From Clostridium sp. 'deep sea' (GTDB taxonomy: Bacteria > Bacillota > UBA994 > PWPR01), in assembly GCF_014931565.1 (NCBI RefSeq), contig NZ_CP063353.1:3410001-3474000 (forward strand): DNA of 64,000 nt, in the 5' to 3' direction. The notes under the pieces are model-generated. The model searched no databases and was not told the DNA's origin. It saw only the letters and a program-made list of their open reading frames with translations. The position numbers and the translations under genes are program-made. This document shows, in pieces, positions 41,305-50,396 of the stretch. How positions within the stretch are numbered: the first letter of the stretch is position 1; each line of letters starts with the position of its first letter.

Positions 41305-42003
41305 ATGAAATATAAGATTTTATTAGCTGAAGATGACTTAGATATTGTAAAAATACTTAAGTTATATCTTGAAAATGAAAATACAGAAGTGGTATCAGTT
41401 ACAAATGGCTTAGATGCTTATAATTATGTTATTTTAAATAAGGTGAACTTAGCAATTTTAGATATAATGATGCCTAAGCTTAATGGCTTAGAGTTAACCA
41501 AAAAAATTCGACAGCAAAACAATGTTCCTATAATTATCTTGTCCGCTAAAAATCTTGATGAAGATAAAGTATTAGGTCTGAATTTAGGTGCAGATGATTA
41601 TATAACTAAACCTTTTAACCCTTTAGAGGTAGTGGCTAGAGTTAATGCAGTTTTACGTAGGTTTTATAACCTTGGTACAAGATCTGATAGTAATAAATCA
41701 AGTATAACCCATTATGGTGATTTAGTGATTAACTCTGATTCATTTACAGTCACTAGAAGTGAAAAAGATATTATCTTAACACCTATAGAGTTTAGAATTT
41801 TACAATTACTAATAAAAAATGCAGGTAGAGTTTATACTAAATCTCAAATATATGAGCATGTTATTGGTGAGTATTTTGAGACAGATAATAATACTTTAAT
41901 GGCTCATATCTCAAACTTAAGGAATAAGTTGGGTGATAGCTCTAAAAATCCTAAGTATATTAAAACCATAAGAGGGTTAGGTTACAAAGTTGAAAAGAAC
42001 TAA
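41305..42003 (+). CDS. OmpR/PhoB-family response regulator
   Basis: The 232-residue regulator has receiver acidic pair E9-D10/D11, acceptor D53 in AILDIMMPK, and ITKPF. The winged helix includes LTPIEFRILQLLIKNAGRVYTKSQIYEHV and ends TIRGLGYKVEKN. The ATG at 41305 follows taaggagtataac; the longer frame from 41239 runs through the promoter region. The kinase gene follows with a one-base gap, and the pair forms the third two-component system of the window. Confidence 0.95.
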   Translation: MKYKILLAEDDLDIVKILKLYLENENTEVVSVTNGLDAYNYVILNKVNLAILDIMMPKLNGLELTKKIRQQNNVPIIILSAKNLDEDKVLGLNLGADDYITKPFNPLEVVARVNAVLRRFYNLGTRSDSNKSSITHYGDLVINSDSFTVTRSEKDIILTPIEFRILQLLIKNAGRVYTKSQIYEHVIGEYFETDNNTLMAHISNLRNKLGDSSKNPKYIKTIRGLGYKVEKN

Positions 42004-42004
42004 A

Positions 42005-43570
42005 ATGAAAAAAACGGGCAGTTTCTTTTTTCACCTTGTTTTAGAGTATATTATCCGAACAGTAGTAGTATTAGCTATTTTTTTATTACTGACCATCTTG
42101 GCCATTTACATGGCTGTAAAGGCTATAAACCTACCACACGTGGGCATTGAAAAACATGAGAACATACTTTTTCAAAAACAGTTTAATAAAATAAATATTG
42201 AAGAGATAGCAGGTAGAGATGGAAGTTTAGAAATACTAGATGAAAATTTACAAGTTGTTTATCCTAAAGATAGTAATAGTGTTTATACAGTAGCTGATAT
42301 AGAGAGTATTAGTCATCTAAATTATTTTAATGCTATAACTACAATTGAAGAATTTTATGATGATAATAATCAAAAAAAAATACTAATAGTTAATGACTCC
42401 CAAACTAGCAAAAGTGATAAGTGGTTTTTATTACTAGATAAAAGCTTAACAGTAATAGACTCAGGTGGTAAATACACAAATTTTAAACAGTCCTATACTC
42501 AAGAGCAACTAGATAATTTGGGTGAAAGTAAAGTATATAAGTATACCTTTAATACTAAAGACAATAAAGAATACACCATGATTATTAATATGGGCAGTGC
42601 TATAGACATAATGGGTAATTCAGATTTAAAACATCTCACTCTGTTCCCAATTATTTTTATTGTTAGTTATCTTATCTGTGTAGTACTATTTATGGTTTTG
42701 CTTAGCAGAAAAGTAAAAAGACCATTAGTTGAGCTTAATAATGCTATGCTTTCATACTCAAAAGGCGAGCTAAAAACCCCTATTAACTATAAAGGACCAA
42801 ATGAAATTGTGAATATTGGCAATACCTTTAATGATATGGTGTTAAAGTTACGTGATTCAGAGCTTAAAAATAAACAATTAGCTAAAGAAAAACAAAGAAT
42901 ACTAGTGGATATTTCGCATGATTTAAAAACGCCAATTACCTCAATAAAAGGTTATACTAAGGCGTTAGCTGATGGTAAAGTTAAAGAAAGTGAATATCAA
43001 AAATATTTTAATATTATTAACGATAAAACTCAAAACCTAACAAACTTAATAAACCTATTTCACGATTATAGTAAAATGGATCACCCTGACTTTAAAATGG
43101 ATTTAAAGCCAAATGACTTAAGTATAGTACTTCGTAATATATTAGCTACGAACTACCAACATATAGTTGAGTGTGGTTTTATATTAAAGGTAAATATTCC
43201 AGAGCAACAAAGCAAAAGCAAGGTAGATGTTTTTCAGTTTAACAGAAGTATAGAAAATATTTTGAATAATGCCCTAGAATATAATCCTAGTGGTACTACT
43301 ATAATGGTACAGCTAGCATGGCATAGAAACAGTTACCAAATTACAATAGCAGACAATGGAGTAGGAATAGCTGAAGACATTGCAGATCATATTTTTGAGC
43401 CCTTTGTGGTTGGCGATGATAGTAGAGGTGCAAAACATGGCTCTGGATTAGGATTAGCAATTTCTAAAAAGATAATAGAAGCACATAATGGTACTATTGA
43501 TTTAGTTGTGAATAATAAAAATAAATATAAAACTCAGTTTGTTATTAACATGCCAAGATTTAAAAAATAG
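42005..43570 (+). CDS. Sensor histidine kinase with large extracellular domain
   Basis: The 521-residue kinase has helix 1 (about 12-38), an external domain of about 170 residues (roughly 45-210), helix 2 (about 215-238), HAMP (about 240-290), HisKA with H about 305 in DISHDLKTPITSIKGY and an ATPase with IENILNNALEYNP, DNGVGI and GSGLGLAISKKI. The ATG at 42005 is one base after the regulator stop; a TTG at 41990 would overlap it. The external domain size suits PDC-like ligand sensing, but no motif proves this. Confidence 0.93.
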   Translation: MKKTGSFFFHLVLEYIIRTVVVLAIFLLLTILAIYMAVKAINLPHVGIEKHENILFQKQFNKINIEEIAGRDGSLEILDENLQVVYPKDSNSVYTVADIESISHLNYFNAITTIEEFYDDNNQKKILIVNDSQTSKSDKWFLLLDKSLTVIDSGGKYTNFKQSYTQEQLDNLGESKVYKYTFNTKDNKEYTMIINMGSAIDIMGNSDLKHLTLFPIIFIVSYLICVVLFMVLLSRKVKRPLVELNNAMLSYSKGELKTPINYKGPNEIVNIGNTFNDMVLKLRDSELKNKQLAKEKQRILVDISHDLKTPITSIKGYTKALADGKVKESEYQKYFNIINDKTQNLTNLINLFHDYSKMDHPDFKMDLKPNDLSIVLRNILATNYQHIVECGFILKVNIPEQQSKSKVDVFQFNRSIENILNNALEYNPSGTTIMVQLAWHRNSYQITIADNGVGIAEDIADHIFEPFVVGDDSRGAKHGSGLGLAISKKIIEAHNGTIDLVVNNKNKYKTQFVINMPRFKK

Positions 43571-43646
43571 GATATCAACGACTGATCCCTATTTTAATAA
43601 GAGTATAAGCATTAAGCATAGTTTTATATTGATCTGAAACTAATAT

Positions 43647-43686
43647 AAAAAGGTAGAATATAGCCCTAGCTATAATCTACCTTTTG
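43647..43686 (+). terminator. Intrinsic terminator of the two-component operon
   Basis: Arms aaaaggtagaatatagc and gctataatctacctttt (one mismatch), with a four-base loop, followed by gctta. The remaining 165 bp to the next gene hold no recognisable feature. Confidence 0.75.
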
Positions 43687-43851
43687 CTTATATATACACA
43701 AAAAAACAAGAGCACAGAATACCCTTGTTGACACTTATTATATTTTAGTGCTATAATGCTTATTCAATATATTATGTCAACTTTCATAATAACATAAAAT
43801 AATACATTTGTCAAGAGGTTTTACGGAATTATTTTTTAAAGAGGTGTTTTT

Positions 43852-44331
43852 ATGTCATTTAATTTTAGCAATATACCTATAATAATTATAACAAAACAAG
43901 ATGTTAACAAGCTACTCAAATGTAATACTATAACACAACAATATGGTCTGCAATTAACTAAACAAGATGCTTTAATATTAGCTCAAAACAGGGTAGATGC
44001 ACTCAAAATAAATGGCAGGTTAGAATTTAAAGGTGGGATTACAGAGTCTTTAATTTACAGTTTTTGTGATTCAGTTTTTATTAATAAACTCAATTATGTA
44101 GATGTAATTTTAGAGCTAACTCAAATATTTTATTACTATAAAAATGAGTGTAATGATGAACTGAGTGATGAAGAACTTATGGAGTTTATGAAATTTAGCT
44201 TTAATGGAAAATGTCATGGTAGCTTAGAGTTATTAAAGTCAAAAGCGTTAGCATTAATGTTAGACAATCTTAAACATGGTAGAGATTTATATTATGTCTG
44301 TGATAATGAGGAGCTAGAGTATTATGAGTAA
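43852..44331 (+). CDS. DUF6323-like protein
   Basis: A 159-residue acidic protein without membrane segments: TQQYGLQLTKQDALILAQNRVDALKINGRLEFKGGITESLIYSFCDSVFINKLNYVDVILELTQIFYYYKNECNDELSDEELMEFMKFSFNGKCHGSLELL. This pattern agrees with my recall of DUF6323, a clostridial family of unknown function found next to DUF6179. The ribosome binding site is agaggtgttttt. It overlaps the next gene by eight bases, so the pair is translationally coupled. Confidence 0.75.
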   Translation: MSFNFSNIPIIIITKQDVNKLLKCNTITQQYGLQLTKQDALILAQNRVDALKINGRLEFKGGITESLIYSFCDSVFINKLNYVDVILELTQIFYYYKNECNDELSDEELMEFMKFSFNGKCHGSLELLKSKALALMLDNLKHGRDLYYVCDNEELEYYE

Positions 44332-45697
44332 AAGTATTACTTTACAGTATGTAAACGAAGAACTGCTTAAAGAAAACAACTATTTTTTGTCACTTATATA
44401 TCAGGCAGCTACAAATAATTTGTTATCACAAACAGAGTTGCAAAGTCTTAAACAACAAAGTTATATCATTTTAGCAAAACAGTGTAATAAATATACTGGT
44501 TTGCAAAGCACCTCAATTAGTGTAGACAACGCCTCAGAAATTATGCAATCAAACATGTATGTTATTGGAGTATATTTAAAATCATTAGCAAGTACTGAAT
44601 TAGCTTTACAGGCTTTACGTAATAAGGCATTAGAGAAGTTACATGAAAAGGGAAAACAACAAACATATAATAAGTTTGCTGTTGCAAAGCAGTTTTATAA
44701 GCTAGCCATGAAAAACCGTATAACAACACCTAACTACACCTATAATGCTACTCTAAGTAATAACGGCATTGGCCTTTTTTTTAAACAATACGATTATGAG
44801 TTTGCTGCTCACCACATACCTGCCTCAATTGATTATCAATTAAGTAACCATGTTTTTGAGTATGTAGGAGTAGAGTTTATAATTAAGTACCTGCAAAACA
44901 TCATAATTGAAAATGAGTTTTGTAGCTACTTTGAAGCCCAAGTAATTCATAATTTACTAAAGGGCTATAGAGAAGACTATCAAGATTTATTACTAAACAT
45001 TTATGAACAAGTGTTAACAAATGCCTTAGCATGTAGTTTACTAAACAAAAATATTTTAAGTTTAAAACTACTTAAAGATGAGGTTATTTTTATTGAGCAA
45101 ATGCTAAGTAAGCAGAACTATCTAAAAATTGAATTTTATCTTAAGCAAGCATGTGAAAAGCTTATAGTAAGTCTAAACATTAAAAATCAAGATTTAATAA
45201 ACTATCTTTTTAAAAGCCTTAAAAACATAACTGTTTATGTAAAAAACTCTTTATTAACTAAAACCCTTAATGAGGTCTTTGTACAAATGTATCAAGAAAA
45301 CCACAGTGTTATGGTATTTGAAGATAACATAACACTGAGTACAACTAAATTTCAAGATCTGTTAAAGGAAATTTTGCGATGCCAGTTAATAAACGATAAA
45401 GTGCAGTTAATAAAAGATAACGTTAAGTCTTTAAAAGACCTGCAAGATATTTTACTTAACGCATATTTTAAACTAAATGAAGTAAAACAGGTATTATCAA
45501 TTTTATCTGAGACAGAATTAGCTATATTAATAAAAAGAAACAATTTAAACAAAGTAAACGGAATGAGAGAACTTAATGAGGCGGAACAAATTCTGCAACA
45601 AGCTTTAATTAATTATATAAGAGAGCTATCTATAGAGACACAACGAACTATTACTAAACTAACAAAAACACTTAAAGATACAAGCTATGATATTTAG
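44324..45697 (+). CDS. DUF6179-like protein, partner of DUF6323
   Basis: The 457-residue soluble, helical protein matches what I recall of DUF6179 by its start (YFLSLIYQAATNNLLSQTELQSLKQQSYIILAKQCNKYTGLQSTSISVDNA is spread over residues 20-70) and YDYEFAAHHIPASIDYQL near 165. No enzymatic motif is seen. The fixed pairing with DUF6323 in Clostridia suggests a two-protein complex; function unknown. Confidence 0.75.
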   Translation: MSKSITLQYVNEELLKENNYFLSLIYQAATNNLLSQTELQSLKQQSYIILAKQCNKYTGLQSTSISVDNASEIMQSNMYVIGVYLKSLASTELALQALRNKALEKLHEKGKQQTYNKFAVAKQFYKLAMKNRITTPNYTYNATLSNNGIGLFFKQYDYEFAAHHIPASIDYQLSNHVFEYVGVEFIIKYLQNIIIENEFCSYFEAQVIHNLLKGYREDYQDLLLNIYEQVLTNALACSLLNKNILSLKLLKDEVIFIEQMLSKQNYLKIEFYLKQACEKLIVSLNIKNQDLINYLFKSLKNITVYVKNSLLTKTLNEVFVQMYQENHSVMVFEDNITLSTTKFQDLLKEILRCQLINDKVQLIKDNVKSLKDLQDILLNAYFKLNEVKQVLSILSETELAILIKRNNLNKVNGMRELNEAEQILQQALINYIRELSIETQRTITKLTKTLKDTSYDI

Positions 45698-45751
45698 GTT
45701 ATTACTTATGATTTGTTATAATTGAATTATTACTATTATAAGGAGTACAGC

Positions 45752-46372
45752 ATGAGCAAACTAAAATCAATTGAAAATATACAAGTAATACCTTATGAAG
45801 GTATTGGTAGAATAAAACTAGGATTAACTGAATTGCAAATTAAGAACATCATAAAAACTCACTATTCAAACAAAAAAGTTAATAATGATATAGTCAGTGC
45901 TCCGTTTTTTGAAGTTGAGTATAACGAACAAGGTGAAGCAATTTATATAGAGCTTGCTCGAGATGATAGTAACAAGGATTTATATCCAACTCTGTTTAAA
46001 GGCATTGATATTTTTAACACAAAAGCAAAAGATTTAATACCCCAAATAACTAAGTATTATGAATATAACAGTAATGATATAAATTTAGGTTATTCATATG
46101 TATTTCCAGCAATAGATTTAGCCCTATGGAGGCCTAGCATTTTTGAAGAAGAAGACAAACAAGAAGACTGGTTTAAAGGAATGTGCCAAGAAAGTCAACA
46201 GTTTGAAATAAGGCATATGTATTTTTGTTTTGTTGCAGTAGCAATTAAAGATTATTATAGCTCAGCAGAAAATAACGAAGATATTATGAACTTAGGATCA
46301 AATAAAAGTTATTGTGAATTAAAAGAATCAGCTGACCATATAGCTATTAAGTATAATTTGCAAAAACCGTAG
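45752..46372 (+). CDS. Hypothetical protein, possibly immunity-like
   Basis: The 206-residue acidic soluble protein starts at 45752 behind aaggagtacagc. Its first part, IPYEGIGRIKLGLTELQIKNII, has the G-x-G-x-[IF]-x-[LF]-G-[LM]-[ST] pattern often seen at the start of small alpha/beta proteins in toxin-immunity neighbourhoods. It also contains FFEVEYNEQGEAIYIEL and a Trp-rich middle (ALWRPSIFEEED). No toxin gene lies nearby. The immunity idea is weak. Confidence 0.6.
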   Translation: MSKLKSIENIQVIPYEGIGRIKLGLTELQIKNIIKTHYSNKKVNNDIVSAPFFEVEYNEQGEAIYIELARDDSNKDLYPTLFKGIDIFNTKAKDLIPQITKYYEYNSNDINLGYSYVFPAIDLALWRPSIFEEEDKQEDWFKGMCQESQQFEIRHMYFCFVAVAIKDYYSSAENNEDIMNLGSNKSYCELKESADHIAIKYNLQKP

Positions 46373-46408
46373 TTAGCTACTTACCTATAATATTAGTTGC
46401 TGACTGAT

Positions 46409-47698
46409 TTATTCAGTATTAAACAGAATAACTTCTATGCTAAAATACTTATTCTTATAGTCAATGTTAAAAATTCCATTAAGCTTATTTATCGTATCTT
46501 TAACACTCTTTAGTCCTAAGCCTGTGGCATTGTAACCCAGTTTACTAGATAAAATTTCTCCTCTAAAATTAGTTTTAATTTTAGAACTATAGGGGTTTTT
46601 AATATAGATAAACAAACTTTCATTTAAATAGTGAATTTTAATGTTTATGAATTTATTTTTTAGGTCATTGTACTTACATGCTTCAATAGCATTATCTAAG
46701 ATATTACCTAATATAACACTTATGTCTAATGCATTAAAATTTATAGAGGTTGGTACACGCACATCTATATTCATTTTAATATTATTAGCTATTGATTGTT
46801 TATAATTAATAATTGAGTCAATTACAATGTTACCACTATTACAGTTTATTTTACTAGAGTTAAACTCACTTAACATATTATTTAACATTTCTTTACTACT
46901 ATTTAGCTCTCCGGTGGTAATTTTAGCATATAAACCTACTAGAATATTTTTAAAATCATGACGAAATCTTTGACTTTCTCTTTGACTACTAAGAGCTAGA
47001 TGATATTGGTTTTTATAGTAGTTAATTTGTTTTTCAAGTAAAAATTTTTGGTTTTCAACTAATTTTATCCTTAAGACTTTATCACATAAAATGAAAATGA
47101 AAAAGTTTGTAAACAATAACAGTAAAGTAAGTAGGGGATATAGCCAAGGAAAATTGCCTATAGGGTAGAGTTTGTGAAAAGTAAGAATGCTAATGAAACT
47201 TAAAATAGGCCATAAAACTAAAAATAACCAATACCACTTTGTTAAGTTGTCTACATTTGCTTTGTAGGACGTACATAATTGTACAGCTACATGGGTTAAA
47301 ATTAGCATTACAAATTTAGAAACAAACAAGCTTATTATATAATTAGTAGAATCTAAATTATTCCATATAGCTACTAAAAGTGATTTTACTAAAACATCAC
47401 TCAATAATGCAATAGCTATTATAAAAACTGTGGCACTAAGTTTATTTTTATAACTACCTTTGTAAAAATGTAATAAAGCTACTACTAATAATAAGTTTAC
47501 AAAAGAGTAATAGTTACTAAGGTAGTCACTAAAATAAATTACTGAGTTTATTAGGCAATAAATACTATAAACCATAAAAATCCTAAACTTACTTTTAAGT
47601 CTACAGCCTAAACAATTAGTAAAAAAGTAATGAATAAGACTAGCAATAATAGGATAAGTTGAAACATAAAAAATATCTTCAACAAATATATTATACAA
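46409..47698 (-). CDS. AgrC-like membrane sensor kinase (GHKL type)
   Basis: Started at TTG 47698 behind ttaggaggaactac, the 429-residue protein has six or seven membrane helices in residues 5-200. It continues with a cytoplasmic kinase of the quorum-sensing HPK10 type: the phospho-His is in RFRHDFKNILVG (about H247), the N-box is LGNILDNAIEACKYN, and GLGLKSVKDTINKLNG forms the last ATP-binding motif. Such kinases detect peptides, but no AgrB/AgrD genes are seen here. It overlaps the LytTR regulator by eight bases. An ABC transporter gene set lies divergently upstream. Confidence 0.9.
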   Translation of the reverse strand: MYNIFVEDIFYVSTYPIIASLIHYFFTNCLGCRLKSKFRIFMVYSIYCLINSVIYFSDYLSNYYSFVNLLLVVALLHFYKGSYKNKLSATVFIIAIALLSDVLVKSLLVAIWNNLDSTNYIISLFVSKFVMLILTHVAVQLCTSYKANVDNLTKWYWLFLVLWPILSFISILTFHKLYPIGNFPWLYPLLTLLLLFTNFFIFILCDKVLRIKLVENQKFLLEKQINYYKNQYHLALSSQRESQRFRHDFKNILVGLYAKITTGELNSSKEMLNNMLSEFNSSKINCNSGNIVIDSIINYKQSIANNIKMNIDVRVPTSINFNALDISVILGNILDNAIEACKYNDLKNKFINIKIHYLNESLFIYIKNPYSSKIKTNFRGEILSSKLGYNATGLGLKSVKDTINKLNGIFNIDYKNKYFSIEVILFNTE

Positions 47699-48428
47699 AG
47701 TAGTTCCTCCTAAACTCAAAATATTTTTTTTTCACATCATTGCTATATTTATTACTTATAGGTATTAGATTATTATTTGTGAGGGTTATTTGGTTCTTCT
47801 CAATTGCCCTCACATAACTAAAATTAATAATATATGATTGATGAGTTCTTATAAAATCAGTAGTTGGTAGTTTACTTAGCTGGTCTTTTAACTTTCCATA
47901 ATAACTAATTTTGTTTGTAGTAGTTACTAAATTAATTGTTCGTACTTTACTTTCAAAATAAATTATCTCATTAAAGGGTATTAATAGCTCTCTTGCTTTT
48001 AAACTAATTGATAACATCTTAGATTTACCACTATTTTTTCGTTTTATTACTCTACTAATAACACTACAAAGCTTTTTATTAAAAACCTGTTCATTTAGTG
48101 GTTTATTTATAAAGCCAGTAGGTTGTAGCTCGAGCAACTCTCGAAAAAAAGTTTCATGGTTAGAGATATATAATAAATGTACAAAATCATTATCTTCAAA
48201 AGACCTCAAGCAGTAACCCGCCCTAATTCCGTCAATATTATCCATTTCAATATCCATTAAAACTATATCAAAATAACAGTTATTATTAAGTGCATCACAA
48301 AACTTAATTCCAGAGTAAAAAACACTGATTTTAAAGCTTACTTTAAAGCTCAATTCTAGTTTTTTTAAGTATTTTTCTATTATTTCTATATCCGCGATAC
48401 TATCGTCACATATAGCTATATGTATCAT
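47691..48428 (-). CDS. LytTR-family response regulator (AgrA-like)
   Basis: The 245-residue regulator combines a receiver domain (CDDS at 7-10, acceptor D59 in IVLMDIEMDNIDG) with a C-terminal LytTR DNA-binding domain (about 140-243; ISYYGKLKDQLSKLPTTDFIRTHQSYIINFSYVRAIEK). It is the partner of the AgrC-like kinase. The ABC genes that start 155 bp away on the other strand are natural targets, since LytTR regulators often control adjacent bacteriocin-type transporters. Confidence 0.93.
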   Translation of the reverse strand: MIHIAICDDSIADIEIIEKYLKKLELSFKVSFKISVFYSGIKFCDALNNNCYFDIVLMDIEMDNIDGIRAGYCLRSFEDNDFVHLLYISNHETFFRELLELQPTGFINKPLNEQVFNKKLCSVISRVIKRKNSGKSKMLSISLKARELLIPFNEIIYFESKVRTINLVTTTNKISYYGKLKDQLSKLPTTDFIRTHQSYIINFSYVRAIEKNQITLTNNNLIPISNKYSNDVKKKYFEFRRNYFV

Positions 48429-48582
48429 AAAAAATTCCTCTCAATATCTACATTAATCATATCTATTATATCATTACTTAACTTCTTACTATCCTTTAAA
48501 AAAAGCAATAAAGTGCTTAATTTTAACAATACTAATTTTACATAGCTACTAATAATATAAAATTATGAAAGGGGGGAGATTA

Positions 48583-49479
48583 ATGATTAATTATATTTTT
48601 AAGACCACTAATCTTTGCAAACAATACAATAATGAACTTGTCTTAAATAACATTAACATGGCTATAAAGCCAGCCCAGATATATGGATTAATAGGTGAAA
48701 ATGGGGCAGGAAAATCTACGTTAATGAAAATAATTGCTAACTTAGTTAATGCAACAAGTGGAAGCTTTGAGATATTTGGTAAATCTAACAAAGCAGAGCT
48801 AAATAAGGTGCGTAAAAAAATTGGCTATTTAATAGAAATACCTGCATTATATCCAGAGTTTAGTGCCTATAAAAACCTAATGTTTCATTGTAAATTACAC
48901 AATATAAGTAATACAGAGGTCATAAATAAAGTACTACTAAAAGTCAATTTGAGTAATGTTGGTAATAAAAAAGTTGAGAATTATTCGTTAGGAATGAAAC
49001 AACGTTTAGCATTAGCTGTGGCTTTAATTAATGATCCTTGTTTTTTAGTGTTAGACGAGCCTATTAATGGCTTAGATCCACAAGGTATTGTTGAAGTAAG
49101 ACAGGTGCTAAAACAATTAGCTGAGCAAGGAGTGACTATTTTAGTTTCGAGTCATATTTTAGGAGAGCTTGAGCTTTTAGCAACACATTATGGTTTTATA
49201 CATAAAGGAAAGTTATTAAAAGAAATATCTACAAATGAAATAAGTAAAAATAGCCCAAAGCAAATATGTTTAACTGTAAATAATATAGATTTAGCATTAC
49301 AAATACTTAACCTACCGCATGTTTTTAAATCTAGAAACAGTATTTGTTTTTATGAAAATGTGGTTCAACTAGAGAGTGTGATAACAACCCTACTAAACAA
49401 TAACTTACAAATATTGAGTATTAACACAAGAGCAAAAAGTTTGGAAAACTATTACTTAAATCTAATACAGGAGCAATAA
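48583..49479 (+). CDS. ABC transporter ATP-binding protein (BcrA-like)
   Basis: The 298-residue ATPase has Walker A GENGAGKST (about residues 37-45), Q-loop LIEIPALYPEFSAYKN, signature YSLGMKQRLALAVALI, Walker B CFLVLDEPINGLDP and H-loop SSHIL. The Q-loop text and C-terminal extension of ~90 residues are typical of bacitracin/lantibiotic self-protection transporters (BcrA-type). The ATG at 48583 follows aggggggagatta. The permease gene starts two bases after the stop. Confidence 0.92.
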   Translation: MINYIFKTTNLCKQYNNELVLNNINMAIKPAQIYGLIGENGAGKSTLMKIIANLVNATSGSFEIFGKSNKAELNKVRKKIGYLIEIPALYPEFSAYKNLMFHCKLHNISNTEVINKVLLKVNLSNVGNKKVENYSLGMKQRLALAVALINDPCFLVLDEPINGLDPQGIVEVRQVLKQLAEQGVTILVSSHILGELELLATHYGFIHKGKLLKEISTNEISKNSPKQICLTVNNIDLALQILNLPHVFKSRNSICFYENVVQLESVITTLLNNNLQILSINTRAKSLENYYLNLIQEQ

Positions 49480-49480
49480 T

Positions 49481-50272
49481 ATGAAGCATTTTTTACAATC
49501 TCAAACATTCTACATTAAGAATGATAGTTCAATGGTAATAATAAAACTCATCTTGCTAATATCAAGTGTATTACTAGCATTATGGAGCGTTTCAGGAAGT
49601 AATTATACTATGAAAAATCTTGCTGAGCCAATAAAATTAATTGTTTCAATGTCAATGTTTTTATACTTTATAATACCTTTGCACACCTGTTTTTATGCCT
49701 GCGAGGGTTTTGAATTTGGTACCATAAAAAATGTTATAGCTGCGGGCATAAGTAGAACAAACTATTATATTGGTAAATTAATAACAGAAGTAAAAGTAAT
49801 ATTTTTTAGCTTGCTACAGTTTTACCTAGTCTTCTTAATAGTATTTTACACAGCCTGTTTTCTTAAAAAAACTCCCATAGCTAATATCGGATTATACAAT
49901 CAATTAATTAGGTCATTATTGGCAGTGATTTATAATTTTATATATTTAGTAGCCTATAGTTCAATTGTTCTAACCTTAGTTATGTTTATTCGTAAAACTG
50001 CCCCAAGTGTTGTTACTACTTTTTGCTTAGTATTTGGAGATTTTCTTATTTGTGGTTATTTAAAAGATGCTGTTTCTCCTTTTTTACAAACAATATCAAA
50101 TAACTGTTTAATGACCCAAATACTTAAGTTTAACGGTCTGTATGTAAAAAACTCTCAACTTATTTTGTTGAATAATGTAAGTGACTATTTAAAAACATTT
50201 GCAATACCTATAGCCATTATTATTATTTGTTTAATAATAGGTTTAAATAGTTTTAATAAACAGGACATCTAA
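49481..50272 (+). CDS. ABC-2 type permease (BcrB-like)
   Basis: A 263-residue protein with about six membrane helices (about 20-40, 52-72, 100-125, 145-170, 175-195, 235-255) and the pattern ACEGFEFGTIKNVIAAGISRTNYYIGKL, typical of ABC-2 permeases in bacteriocin/antibiotic resistance transporters. It is coupled to the ATPase gene. Export or membrane extraction of a peptide antibiotic is the usual role; the substrate here is unknown. Confidence 0.88.
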   Translation: MKHFLQSQTFYIKNDSSMVIIKLILLISSVLLALWSVSGSNYTMKNLAEPIKLIVSMSMFLYFIIPLHTCFYACEGFEFGTIKNVIAAGISRTNYYIGKLITEVKVIFFSLLQFYLVFLIVFYTACFLKKTPIANIGLYNQLIRSLLAVIYNFIYLVAYSSIVLTLVMFIRKTAPSVVTTFCLVFGDFLICGYLKDAVSPFLQTISNNCLMTQILKFNGLYVKNSQLILLNNVSDYLKTFAIPIAIIIICLIIGLNSFNKQDI

Positions 50273-50284
50273 AAGGGGTAAAAA

Positions 50285-50380
50285 ATGAAAAGAAATGATC
50301 AATATCCAGTTGTTACTGGTTTAATTATAGTATTTATAATTTTATTAGCTATTCTATTTTTAAAAATTAAAGTAAACTAA
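50285..50380 (+). CDS. 31-residue single-helix membrane microprotein
   Basis: A short frame starts at ATG 50285, behind aaaggggtaaaa. It encodes a polar N-terminus (MKRNDQYPVV), one hydrophobic helix (TGLIIVFIILLAILFL) and a basic end (KIKVN). It lies 12 bp after the permease stop and 16 bp before yqhQ, all on the same strand. A good ribosome binding site, tight packing and a plausible transmembrane peptide argue that it is real. It may be a small subunit of the ABC transporter or of YqhQ; no homologue is known to me. Confidence 0.6.
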   Translation: MKRNDQYPVVTGLIIVFIILLAILFLKIKVN

Positions 50381-50396
50381 CAAGGAGTAATGTTTC

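Noticed and set aside
46409-50380. A complete agr quorum-sensing locus
   Set aside because: Kinase and regulator are of the AgrC/AgrA kind, but no AgrB-like protease or AgrD-like propeptide gene is present; the 31-residue microprotein lacks AgrD features (a Cys in the ring region and an acidic tail).
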